Shown here: positions 24,101 to 35,275 of the stretch, one piece after another
Layout: each line of letters starts with the position of its first letter
Numbering within the stretch: the stretch's first letter is position 1
Source: Oscheius tipulae
Taxonomy: Eukaryota > Nematoda > Chromadorea > Rhabditida > Rhabditidae
Direction: 5' to 3'
Length of the DNA: 64,000 nt
NCBI GenBank assembly: GCA_037178975.1
Contig: JASJZH010000005.1
Span: 7,006,001 to 7,070,000, forward strand
Made by a program: the position numbers and the translations under genes
The notes under the pieces: model-generated
The model's database searches: none
Seen by the model: the letters and a program-made list of their open reading frames with translations, nothing else
What the model was told of the DNA's origin: nothing

Positions 24101-27100
24101 GCTAGACAAACGCTACAGTTCACTTTGTTCAGGCCCAAAAATATTTGATCTGTGTTTCTGGCAACGCCGCGGCGGAAAAACTGATCAGCTGGCTTTCTTT
24201 GTTCATGGCTTTTTGTGGATCTCTTCTGTTTTAAAACTAGACCAGTCGCTTACGTTTTTGGCGCAGTGACTCCGTGTTCGTTTTCTAACTTCCTGACTTG
24301 ACTTGTCAACTCTAAGCTAGTATAAAACTTGACAGAAAAGGCTACACGAATTCTGTCAAGTTTTATCCCAGATTAAAGTTGATATGTGTAACAGACACTT
24401 CTTACAAACTGTAAAGGTAGGATATAAAGCCGAGAGTAACTTTCTGAGAGAGCAAGCGTCTGTGGAAGGTATACTTATAGCTTCAGGCATCGTTTTCTGC
24501 CACCACTCTTTGGCTTGGATACAAATGATTTTGAATCTTTCTCTCGACATCGTCTTGTACGATTTTTTAGCTTCACAGAAACTGGTCCTCTTTTCAACTT
24601 CCAATGACCGACTGTTTCCGTTTTCTCTCTACTTGAGTTCAGGTCCAAGATTTCTGATACATGAAGGACATTGTAGAAGCTGGCAAGCAGTTGCTTTTGT
24701 AAGCCAGACCCTGCAGGAAATGTCACCAGTTATGGTATTGTAAAACAAATGCTCTATAACCGGATGTGTCCTTCTATCAAACCCAATTGAAACTTGTGAC
24801 CGTCGGATAACAACTAGCCCAAAAAGTTAATTGTTAGAATCTCGTAACTCTATACTTTTTTAATTGGAAGCCAAGCTGAAAGTAGCGGAAATGGGGTGCA
24901 AGTAGTCAAAAAGGCAGAGAGAGTAATTAGGTTCTTCTTTTCATTCGTCCTAATGAACCTCAGCTCTCCTAATACGAAAAAGGTGCGTCTTTCTCTCCCT
25001 TATACAGTTCGCATGATTGTTTTCGTCGTCGGGTCCCATGTCCCAAATTCTTCCGTTATTTCCGTTCGTCCTCTCTCCGTGTGTGTTATTGCGTTGCGGG
25101 TCTACTGCCAGAGGCCCCTGCGCAAAACATTCATTTGCATATAGCCCCGCCCACGCACAGCCGGCTGTCCCCTTCGACCCCCGGCTGCCCCCAGCAAAAT
25201 AGGAGACAGACCTTCCCTCTCAGTTCATTTCTTCCTCCTAGTATTTTTTTCGGGCTTCTCGCCAGTCATGCACTTTTATCACACGTGCCCTTTTTTGTTC
25301 GAAACTGTTCAATGATAGGAGCAAAAAAACAGAATGGCGCTGTCACGTTATACTCCTGTGTAGTCCAAACTTGCCTTTTGATCAACTATTAGAGAGCTGG
25401 AAGAGATATTTTATAGATGCTAAAGGTTCCCTTACTATCCAACCAAAGTTCTGTTCTGTCATTTTACGAAATTAAAAATAGGACTGTCTTCTGACTCAGT
25501 CTGTCAACTCTCATTATCTGCTTCAAACTCGAAAACTGACCGTCTGGAGTACTTTATTTCGATGGGGTCAGTGTGGTTATTACCGTAGTCTTCTTGCTGG
25601 GAAAGTAGCGAACTTCGTTTTTCTATGACAACTCTTTGCTTTTTTTGCCTGGAACAGTAATATGGTTAGACGCAAGAGATTCTATGATTCAGCTGAGTAT
25701 GTCGCTCGCATCGTTTGTTAGCAGATATGCAGCTCTGTTTCGAAAATACCAGATACATTAGAGAGTACTGTAACTATAGATCTGCCTCTTAGTTCGTTGG
25801 CAGTCCACCAGTTTAACTTTCTAGAAGTCTGACGATGGAATTCTTTTGAATATGTCTCGCATGTTGAAAGAAACCTAAAAATGTTTGAACCCTTCTTCTT
25901 CTTCTCGTCTTCAAACTTCCCGGGTAAAAGGTAGCAACGCCACCTTGCTGGCTCATTTTTTCTTATCAGGGCTCAAAGAGGGTGGAAGAAGAAAAAATTG
26001 TCTCGTTATCAGAGTCGTTTTTACGGGGCATCCTCTCCCAAAGCGACAAAATCTCTCTTTTCCAGGTTGTTCCATTGTTTCTATGAACCCAGGATCACTG
26101 TAGATTACTGTATTGGCTCTAAGAGGTATTTCTTTCTACAGTAATCCCTTCTTCCGAGGCTTTCTCGTTGCCACTTTTATCGCGTTTTCTATTTGCTGAC
26201 CTTAAGTGACCGCCCTAAACATCTATCAGGACTCTCTGACCAGGAGGGTCCCGATGGGAGAGAGTACGGTAATGACAGAGAGTGCCGGACGACGTAGCAC
26301 TGGTCACACGTGAAAAACAATCTCTCCAGCCGGCTGTTCTCTCTCCGCTGACTGTCCTTTTCTCTGCGTCGACGCAGCTGTCATTACCCTGCCGTACTAT
26401 CTCTCCCCGGCTGTTTTGTGCCTGCGTCCCAGCGCCTAGTATTTGCTTTCCTTGTTTACGCGTTGCACTCTGTTTCAATCAACACAATAGCGACGGATTT
26501 TTGTGCGCGGGTGGCCTCGGGGGTGGGACTGTAGGGGTCGTGTGGCTGGCAATGCCAAAGGCCAATGAAAAATTGACTGTTGCTGCTTTCTTCCGAGAAG
26601 ATTAATCGACTACTACCCGAGGCTATGGTATGGGAACGGTGCGATGGAATCTAGTGACTGTTTCTGCAGATTATAGGGGATTGGGTAAAAAAACAAGGTT
26701 TTCACGGTATTCCTAGGGTATTCATCATGGCCAATGACTAGGTGTTCTCGTGGCGAGACCCAAACCGATTCAAAACCTGACAGCTACCTGGAGTGTCTCA
26801 ACAAGATGTCGATAACATTCAGAAGTTTGGATTCTTTGACGAAATCTTCAAACTTACGACTCTGGGAAAAGGACAGCTACCGTACTCCGCCTACAAAATT
26901 GTTTCTTTGATCGAACAGATTGGTCACGATTCCGCCTCTGCAGAGGATATTAACTGGCTTCGTTTTTGTCTCTCCCTTCCCAGAACCTTTAGTTTGTTTC
27001 TTCTGCCTTCGCTTTTTTTCGTGGCAATCTAATTAACGATGCCAATTGAAGCCTTCGTGTGTGTGGACTCCGAGCCCTCCAATGAAAAATGTCTTCCTTC

Positions 27101-29361
27101 CAAACGAGCCATTAGCATACATTCCCGAATGAAAAAGCTCGCCATTAGGTGACAGACAGAACGATGAGGCTTTGTTCTGCTCTAAAAGAGAGCCGTTAAA
27201 CGAATCATTGAGAAACGGTGGAACCATCTGCGAGATACACAGCTGGAGATCAGCTGCCTGCAAATGGCCTTAGGGGGTCTGTGTCTCTCAAAAAGAGCCC
27301 CCGATCGAAACTGCCGACGAACACATGTGTCCGAAATGGAACGCGTCTCTTTTTGGACTCCAAACATTGCTTTGCTAGTCGGATCTATTTCCTTCATTTT
27401 TTCTTTCATCATTCTATGAATAGATATAACATATTGTCCTTCTTTCATCTCTGACCGAAAAGTCAGGTCTTTCTTTCCTTCTATCCTCATCTTCTTTTCC
27501 GTCTGCCTATTGGACGATCAAGTGGTCGGCTTTGATGATTCTAGGATTCTGACCCTCTTGTTCTTGACCAGGCCCTGTCTGTTCTCGTCCTTTTCTTGTA
27601 GCCCAAGATCTGAAGCCAGCGGGGTGGGAAGAGAGACTGTTGAGTAGCTTAAACCAATAATTTTTTCTACTGTCTAATGACAATTGTACCATAACGTTCC
27701 CAGACAGCTGTAGGCCATATACGGCTGTCCGCGAATGGCTCAGGTGTGTCCTCACAGCCTTGTCCTATCCGGTCGTAAACCTTTGACCATTCAATGGGCT
27801 GTGTGGCATTTCCTGTGACCGCGATCCCTTTCCAACCTCGCCAGTTTGCTCATTAGCATACTGGACGTTTGCCGGGGAGGCAAAAACGGCAGCAGCCGCG
27901 CAAGGGAAACATCTGGTTCGTTCGATTTTTCACAAGCCAAATGACCAGTGGCCTTGAGGGGGCTGACTGAAAGAGAGAGGGAAGGAGACAACTGTCGTCC
28001 GGGGTTGAAAATGTCTGAACAAGGTTCCGTCTTGGGCAGTTTTTAAATCTATTCTGCGCGCGCCAGAGTGCATCATGTGACGTGCTTCGGCAAAAAACAC
28101 ACACACTTCCTCCAACAGTGGTTCACGTGATTCTTCGTCGTTGCCCTCGGGAAGTGAACGAGAGCGGGAAAGCGCCTGCTGCGGGGTTGCTGGCCGTTTT
28201 TTCTCCCTATCGGCGCAATTTTTTGTGTCTCTCCGTCCGCCGGCCGCCCCATTTTTTGCCCCATCAGTGCACGGCCGGCACAGCCGCCTCTTTGCGAAAC
28301 CGAACAATCCTTTTCTTCTTTTTTTCGGTAATCAAAAAATATCTGTCCCGAGGTCACACGACCTCGCTCAGCCTATTAAGCAGACACGAGGATCCTTCAT
28401 TATTTGACGCCGACTTTAATTGGCTGTTTTTGGAGGGCTGATTCTCCCACCTTTTTAGCAGCCAGCCCGCGTTAGCTTTCGCACTTTCACTTCTTGACGA
28501 AGTTCCAGTCTCTTGAAGAAAACAACTGTTCGCTTATTGGATTAATCTCATGCATTCAGTATAGGCCAGAAATCAAAAGCCTCAAAAACATCTTGATCTC
28601 ATAAGTCAGTCATACGACTCTTTCAACCAAAGAACAAAGCTATCCATATTTCTTGAAAGTTTGAAAATTGTACATTGCTCTACAAGCCCAATATCAGCAG
28701 TTTCACCTCGTGTCCCAAAAGATCTACGGTCAAGCCGTTCGAAAATCTTCCAAGGTGCAAGTCTTATAATCTCCTTGCAAATCTTCTTGACTTTTTTTTT
28801 TAGGATTTCCATCTGTGAAAAAATGTCCCAATCTTTACACCCTTGAATCGACGAGTTTTTTGGGGTCTGCCAGCCGCTCTCTTACTCTGTGTTTGCTTCG
28901 CTCTTTTTTGCCGCCCCCCCGAACGCGGAGAGGGAATTCGAGGGCAGAGAGCCATTTTTTTAGTCGGGCGAATGGGACCATGAGGAGCAGAAAAACACAT
29001 TTCGCAACGCGGCTGACTCAGAGAAAAGGAAGGAAAGAACTTACTATTAATTAAATATCTAGAGGCTATTTTCGAAGAGGGACACGCTCTCCCATAAACA
29101 GAAATAGGTAGCCTGAAAATAAATGAGAGGGCAGCGAAACTTTTAAGATGTTTACTGGCTAGACGGAGCATACTTTTTCGGAGAATATTTTGAGCCGTAA
29201 ATAAGAAAAACAGATCTTTGCTCTCCTTCTTCTTGTCTTTCTTCGTCTCTTTCAAACTTTGACTCTTTCAGGCGAAGGTCTCTCCGCATGCGGTGGTAGC
29301 AAGTAGTCGTCGCCCTCTCCCCCATTTCCTCCATCAACACCAACATCGCCACAGGGCCAGG
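21200..29361. other. Gene-poor block upstream of hbl-1
   Basis: About 8 kb without a confident gene. Pyrimidine-rich runs and several GC-rich patches (for example near 21880-22090, 26290-26560 and 28030-28310) alternate with AT-rich DNA. A 10-bp perfect inverted repeat (GATTACTGTA at 26103 and its complement at 26137-26146) is present. The block lies upstream of the developmental regulator hbl-1 and could hold its enhancers. Confidence 0.4.
26793..27032 (+). CDS. Isolated coding-like open frame, function unknown
   Basis: From about 26800 to 26965 the frame has coding-like codon use and reads through FGFFDEIFKLTTLGKG and YKIVSLIEQIGHDSASAEDI. The part after NWLRF looks non-coding. There is no clear start or acceptor, and no homolog is recognised. 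It may be an exon of an unseen gene, a gene relic or chance. Confidence 0.2.
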   Translation: MSQQDVDNIQKFGFFDEIFKLTTLGKGQLPYSAYKIVSLIEQIGHDSASAEDINWLRFCLSLPRTFSLFLLPSLFFVAI

Positions 29362-29430
29362 ATGTCACAGTTCGAAGAAGGAACGCCCGGCTGGCAGTCA
29401 CAACATCTGGCTACTCACACGCCCAGACAG
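29362..29430 (+). CDS. hbl-1: Candidate first coding exon of hbl-1
   Basis: An acceptor (CTCTTTCAG at 29271) is followed by an untranslated stretch and an ATG at 29362 in the context CAGGATGTC. The 23 codons (MSQFEEGTPGWQSQHLATHT and a few more) end in phase 0 at a GTTGGT donor. The zinc-finger gene downstream has an acceptor (GGCCACAG at 31505) that continues in the same phase. The intron would be about 2.1 kb. The link is inferred; a start inside the next exon at 31575 is the alternative. Confidence 0.4.
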
Positions 29431-31027
29431 GTTGGTCTTGTCAAGTGAGAGTACAAATCTTGTCCTGTATCTAGGTTTTATTCTTGACTGTTCTGTTCTG
29501 CCTTGTCCGTTCTTTCCTTTTAGCTTACTCACTGATTTCTCAATTGTCTCTGCAATGATTTGGGAAATTGAAGAAGAGCAATTGAAGCTGTCCTGTCTCT
29601 TCTCGACTGAACTGTCCTGTGAGGGCAGTTTTTGGGTTGGACAACTGTATTGCAATAGAGTACTGATAACCTTTGAGGATGAGACAACTTCGAAAGCCGC
29701 GAAATCTCTCTTAGAAGTTTGCTTTGAAGCTACCGTAGTTTTCCGTAGACATTTTTGCCTGGTGCCTAACTGGCTCAATCGTGGGGTAACAGACTCTCTT
29801 CTTAGAGCCTAGAGATTGCAGTCGTTCTGTGTGTGCCTTGTCGCTCTCACACGAAGGCATTCTCCCTGGAACCTAAAAAAACTTTCTTCCCATATTAGAA
29901 AGTTGTACGAAAATCGTGGGACCGCTGTTTTGATGAAGTTGATCTTCTTGCTCAGAGCTCCCTTATAGCCTGTATCATTCACTCTGAGCTTCATGATCTT
30001 TCTAAAATCTTCTCTCGTCCTTCAAGCCTCTCGTCTTTCCCAATTGCGGGGTCACATGTAGAGATTGAGCATAGTGTTTACAGCAAAAAGGACTTTTCTT
30101 TCTCCCTCGAGAGGTGTTTTTGTTGCTATTTCGGTCCATCAAAATCACTTCTCTCCTTTTTGCCTAAACATAGCAGCAATCCCCCATCATTTTCGAAAAA
30201 CGAGCTGTGCTCCGAACCGAAAAGTCCATTCTGGCGTCCTCGTGGTACTTTGTTGCACGTGTTGAAGTCGTTGGCTGACTGCCAGCCGGCGTCTGGTCCC
30301 TCCTCCGAGCCAACGTTGTTTTTTACACGCGCGCCTCTGAAGGGGGCGGGACCGGTGCACTTTGAGGACAGTTTTTTAAGGGGAGGGTCCGGAGAGGTGG
30401 AGAGGGGAGGGACGAGATGATGGAAAACAGAATTGTGTGTCTGTCTACTCACAGTGCATGCACACACGAAGGACGCACATTCCGTCTCAGCCACCATGGA
30501 GCTCTGTCTTTCTTGTATCGTTGTAAGTCGAGGGTGTATATTACCAGGCTGGGAATCTTTTTTAATATAGCAAACTGTTTAAGCGTTACGTATCATTCGG
30601 CTTGTCTATTTTTATGAAGAACTACCGTAATCCAGTTTGTTACAAGAAGTGCTTACTTCAGCCTTATTGTTAATGGCTTTGTAAGCTTTGGCTTGAATGT
30701 GGGTCCTGTCACGAAAATAAATGAGCAATTCGAGTGTATTCTTTATAAGGAACAATCTCTTCCCTGTCTTAGTCCCCAGAAAAGTCCTCTGTTTTTCATG
30801 TCCATTGTTCGCTCTATGCAAGCGCTGGGACCAATGCGTCCGGCAAAGAAGTGCGACTGTCCTCCTATGTTTTCACTCTCTGCCTCCATCTCCAATTTCT
30901 GATTTCAGCCCGAAACGGTTGCTGCCGGAGCCTTTCATCCGATGCAACACCAAACATGGCGGTTTCCGAACTGTCTAGGCGGTCTGGCCACCGCACCGCA
31001 GCCAACCTTTATATCGTAAGTCTATAC

Positions 31028-31465
31028 TTAAAGCGAGTATCGCGCTATTACGCCCAAGCGCCCAAAGTTGCACGCTCAAAATATTTGACGGGAACGCCGA
31101 AAAAAGTTGATAAATTCGTGTTTTTTACGTCTTGCTGTAGGTTTTCAGTTCTCGTATGTTGCTTATCACAACGAGCGTGATAAAATGGGATAGACCAAAC
31201 CAAAAAGAAATATGGTCAGAAATAGCTTAATTTTGATATTTTCGAGCTTTACTCGCATTTTTACAGCCCAATTCCATTTCATTCTCTTTTTTTCTTGTAT
31301 GTAATTTGTCTACATGAGTGTAGAGTAGTGTTTAAACATAATAAAAACAACAAACGTCAGCAGAAATCCATTTTTCTTGGAGCTTTGGAATAAAAATGGT
31401 TGAATTACCGCGCGAAATACGGTAGATTCGCGCCAAAGTGTTTCGTAGCGAGACACCCGCTTTAA
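31028..31465. repeat. Terminal-inverted-repeat element (MITE-like)
   Basis: The left end TTAAAGCGAGTATCGCGCTA (31028-31047) matches the complement of the right end TTAAAGCGGGTGTCTCGCTA (31465-31446) with three mismatches in 20. The 438-bp interior is AT-rich with CGCG patches and no coding frame. Confidence 0.55.
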
Positions 31466-31505
31466 AATGAGATAATAAAGGATGTTCAGAACAACGTGGC
31501 CACAG

Positions 31506-34500
31506 TCATCAGCCCCAGAATGGTCACCAGCGACTGCCAAAGACTGGCAAAGCTGGCCCAAAGGGCCATTGTTAATGAGCCCGATCACGGCACCTATAGC
31601 GCCAATAACAGTTGTGAAAGATGAAAAGGAAGAGGAGAGGGATGAACAGCATAGTGCTAGCTACGATGCTAGTGCTTCACAGTCACCGTCCGACACGGAG
31701 GATCATCGGACAGAAGGCAGAGCCAGCTCGGAAGATCACATCGATGTCGAGGAGACGAGCAACACACCATTAGAGACTACCACCGCAGCCGAGGCGGAAA
31801 CATCGACAGGTTTATTTTAATGGTTCATAGTCAATCAAAAATGATTTAGAAATAACGAAAGCGGAGAAAACAAAGTCCTCGGAGGACGTAGAGATGACAG
31901 AAGAGCCAGAGGAGAAGAAGGAAGAGGCATCGAAGGACGACGAAGCAGCCAGTCATCTACTGTTGAACTTTTCTCATCAGTCCTTTACCAACCCATCTGA
32001 TGAAGCCCGGATTGCCTTTGCCCCGACTCTGACAGATACTCAGACCTCGGAGCCATTCATTCAAAGCACTCTGAGTGCTTTCTCAACTCCGGAGCAACAG
32101 CAACAGGCCAACAACAATCAGAGCCCAAGCACGCCTGCGATAGAGACACCGACCACCTCGTTCTGTCGACCACCCGGTCTGGGACCAGCTCTGACTCCAA
32201 CTGGCCAAAATGTTCTCGTCTGTCCGATATGTGGCTTCAGTTGCAACAGCAAGTTCCACTACAACAGTCACATGAACACTCACGGAGACCACCAGTGCTC
32301 GATGTGCGACTACACGAGCAGGACAGAAGGACGGTTAAAAAAACACATGAAGGAGAGTCATACTGTTGAAGAACAGCTTGCAGCCGGCATGGACATCGAG
32401 CCGAAGAGTCCGAGCAGTGTACCAAAGGCTGATACATCATCACTCTCTTCAACTATGGCCACACTGGTTGATGCTGCCACCGCTGTAGCCAACGGAAACG
32501 TTGAGGTAGTTTGTTATTAGTCCAGGAATCAGATTTTTTTTTCAGCAAGCTGCAACATCTCTGGCTGCTGTAATGAATGGAGAGACTGGACTGACGTCGC
32601 CTTTGAACACGACAGCTCCTCTTCTCTTACCATCGGCTCTGGATCAGATCAAGGCTTTCACCGAGAAGAATCCACTCTTGCCCGAAGCTGGCATCAACAT
32701 TGCCAACGCTCTCTCCGCCATGAACCAGTTGAATGAGGAGAACAGAGAAATGGTGAGTTCTGGGTGTTTTGGACAGAAATTGGACCTGCAGCTTCAGATG
32801 AATCGCAGCAACTCGGAGCCGCGTCGGAACAGCAATGGCAAGATCAAACAGCTGAAGTGCAAGCAGTGTCCTCACGTCTCTCTTTCCAAGAACGACCAAT
32901 GGGCTCATGCCAGAACTCACATTCCGAACGAGAAACAGATGAACTGTCCCCAGTGCAACTTTGTCACCGAGTACAAGCACCATTTGGTAAGAAAGAGACT
33001 CTGAAGAGGATAAAGTATGTCTTTCAGGAATACCACATCCGAAACCACATGGGAAGCAAGCCGTTCCAGTGCAAAAAGTGCAACTATACCTGTGTGAACA
33101 AGTCGATGCTCAACTCTCATATGAAGAGTCACACCAACATCTACCAGTTCCGCTGTATGGACTGTACCTATGCCACCAAATACTGTCACAGTCTGAAGCT
33201 CCATTTGAAGAAGTATGATCATCGTCGTGTGCCAGACGGAGACAATGGAGACAGTCCACCGAGTCAGATCAAGCCGGACGGTCTTCCATTCAATCTCGGA
33301 GGCTTCACGCCAACCAGACCGCCTCCGCCAGCCACGACTCTGGCTCAGACGCTTGCTCTCTCGGCTCCGATTGTGACCAGTCAGAGTTTGAACTACGCGA
33401 GTCAGATGCTTCTGCGACAACATCAGATGGATCCGATGAATATCATTGGACTGACCTTCCAACAGCCGACTCTCAAATGTGCTCTCTGTGATTACAACTG
33501 TAACACTCAGGAAGACCTGATGCGTCACAACATGACTCACATTATGGGAACTGCTGGAGCCAGCCCAATCGTCAGTCTCTACCAGTCTCTGCCACAGATG
33601 TCCGGGCTTCTCCCTCTTCAGGGTCTTGCCGATGCTAGCAGTCTGGCTGCTGCAGCTGCTGCCGCGGCCATGGACACGACTGAAAACGAGAGTGGAACAG
33701 CTGGTGACGACGAGATGGAAGGCAGTTCAGGAAGCACCGGCAGTCCGGGTGGCAGCTCTGAGGACTCGAGAAAGAAAAAAGGCTTTAAAGTGGACCAGAT
33801 TGGTGAAAGACTACTATGCGACAAGTCCGGCAGCGAGTGTGGCAGTCCTATCGACATGAAGCCCGATGTTGAGCATATTGAATCGTCGGTCTCTCCCGAT
33901 CCGATTCCAATCACTCCGACCTCGATTGCTCAATCTGTGGCTGCTTTTGCTCAACTCAACGGCGACCCGAACATGAGTCTCTTCCGCAAGGCTTGTCTCG
34001 CTCAACTGACATCAATGGTCACCTCGACTACTCAGGACGAAGCATGGCGTTTCCAGTGTTCTCATTGCAAAATGGCTTTCCAGGTGGGTCTTCTATTTGA
34101 AAGTTCTTAGGGTCGTAAAGCATACAGACTGTGAGCGGCAGAGTTCTAAAGGAACGTTGATAGAGATCTAGACCGGTTCGAAATGAAGGGAACGGTTTCG
34201 AACGACCTTGCTGTAGAACAAGGCTCTACCAAGAAGTCTTTTTTTTTGTGTTGAGTCGATTTGAATAACACTAGGAACTAGTCTGAACAACGTAATTCCT
34301 TCGGATTACGGTAGCTTCAGAATTGGATGTTTGTTATGCGTTTGCTCCACTCCTTTTGTTCAGTTTTGGTCATGAAGAGTGGTGAGACAGTTAGCTTCAT
34401 ACTCGGTTGTTTCATGAAAGGCCAAAAACCTTAGTTATGAAGGGATCTGATTTGACTTCTCCAAAGTGGCAGCGCGGCAAAAGCTGTGCCGTCTTTCCAG

Positions 34501-34699
34501 CCTTAAACATAGTTCACCTGACAAACTCAAAACTAGGTCGAAGCTGAAACAAAAAGAATACTTGCAGGACCAAGCTCTCTACCACGTGCACATGGGCTAC
34601 CACGGCTATGAGCACGCGTTCAAGTGCAATCGCTGCGGCTACGTGGCTCCGGACTCTCTGACTTTCAACCTGCATCTTCTGCAGGCCTCTCACGAGTGA
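31506..34699 (+). CDS. hbl-1: Hunchback-like C2H2 zinc-finger transcription factor (HBL-1)
   Basis: This DNA-binding regulator is the nematode counterpart of Drosophila Hunchback, acting in developmental timing in C. elegans. An acidic, Ser/Glu-rich N-terminus precedes two fingers ([17 protein letters not shown] and [17 protein letters not shown], 32220-32360). The four-finger block characteristic of Hunchback follows: [48 protein letters not shown] and [17 protein letters not shown] (32860-33210). A single finger ([17 protein letters not shown], 33480) and an Ala-run region precede the C-terminal pair (CSHCKMAF across a 484-nt intron to YHVHMGYH, then [17 protein letters not shown]), which in insects mediates dimerisation. 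Stop at 34699. A stretch of 39 nt at 32755-32793 can be read either as intron or as coding. The first exon is uncertain. Confidence 0.92.
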
Positions 34700-34718
34700 T
34701 GCTCTCCTTTTCCTCTGC

Positions 34719-34726
34719 TGTACATA
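34719..34726 (+). promoter_or_regulatory. PUF-type site in hbl-1 3' UTR
   Basis: TGTACATA, matching the UGUANAUA consensus of Pumilio/FBF proteins, 20 nt after the stop codon. Confidence 0.5.
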
Positions 34727-35015
34727 TTCGTTGTTTTATCGTCTGTTTACTGCCATTCAGGGATTCATTTTTGGCTCATTCCCCTTCTCTCTTTATCATT
34801 TATCCTTGCCGTCTCTCTCTCCCACACCCCGACAGTTTCTGTTCCGGCATTCTAGTCGTTTTTAGGTCGAGCAGACTCTCGAAGGGACCCTCTCACTCTC
34901 AAAGACTAGTCCTATTTGTACAGGTTGACTATTTCCTCAGGAAGAAATACCAAAAGAATTGTATCGTAGATGTATGAATAGAGACTTTATATGAGACATA
35001 GATCTCTCCACTTTT

Positions 35016-35023
35016 CTCAGGGA
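35016..35023 (+). promoter_or_regulatory. lin-4/miR-125 8-mer seed site in hbl-1 3' UTR
   Basis: CTCAGGGA is complementary to bases 2-8 of lin-4 (UCCCUGAGA) with an A opposite base 1. C. elegans hbl-1 carries lin-4 family sites. Confidence 0.6.
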
Positions 35024-35058
35024 GACCTTTTTTCCGAGAGGGATCACACACTTTTTGT

Positions 35059-35066
35059 TGTAAATA
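35059..35066 (+). promoter_or_regulatory. Second PUF-type site in hbl-1 3' UTR
   Basis: TGTAAATA, again UGUANAUA, between the lin-4 site and the let-7 cluster. Confidence 0.5.
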
Positions 35067-35099
35067 GCACTCGAGTAGCACTCTTTTCCCAGTCATCCT

Positions 35100-35120
35100 C
35101 TACAACCTTGTTCTGCCTCA
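35100..35120 (+). promoter_or_regulatory. let-7 candidate site A
   Basis: CTACAACC pairs with the 3' half of let-7, and TGCCTCA pairs with its seed through one G:U wobble. This is the layout of the second let-7 site of C. elegans lin-41. Confidence 0.6.
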
Positions 35121-35125
35121 TTTTC

Positions 35126-35147
35126 TTATACAACCGTTCCAACCTCA
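35126..35147 (+). promoter_or_regulatory. let-7 candidate site B
   Basis: TATACAACC is complementary to let-7 bases 11-19. After a short bulge ACCTCA pairs with bases 1-6; base 7 mismatches. It closely resembles the first let-7 site of C. elegans lin-41. Confidence 0.6.
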
Positions 35148-35163
35148 ACCCATTAGCCCAAGG

Positions 35164-35170
35164 CTACCTC
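35164..35170 (+). promoter_or_regulatory. let-7 candidate site C (7-mer seed)
   Basis: CTACCTC is a perfect match to let-7 bases 2-8. There is little 3' pairing. Confidence 0.55.
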
Positions 35171-35275
35171 GTCTTAATAATCCCATACATATTCAGTTTT
35201 ATATCAATACTTGTGCTCCTAATCTCTCGCCCTATTTATCACTATTTATTCGATAATAAACTATATAAGGAAGCC

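Larger units (their letters stand above)
34700..35275 (+). other. hbl-1: hbl-1 3' UTR
   Basis: Sequence from the stop codon to just beyond an AATAAA at 35255-35260. It has no coding frame and carries the clustered microRNA- and PUF-type sites listed separately. Its exact end is inferred from the poly(A) signal. Confidence 0.6.

Noticed and set aside
29398-29812. Long overlapping open frames on both strands
   Set aside because: They mirror each other over the same DNA, lack splice context and family motifs, and look like chance.
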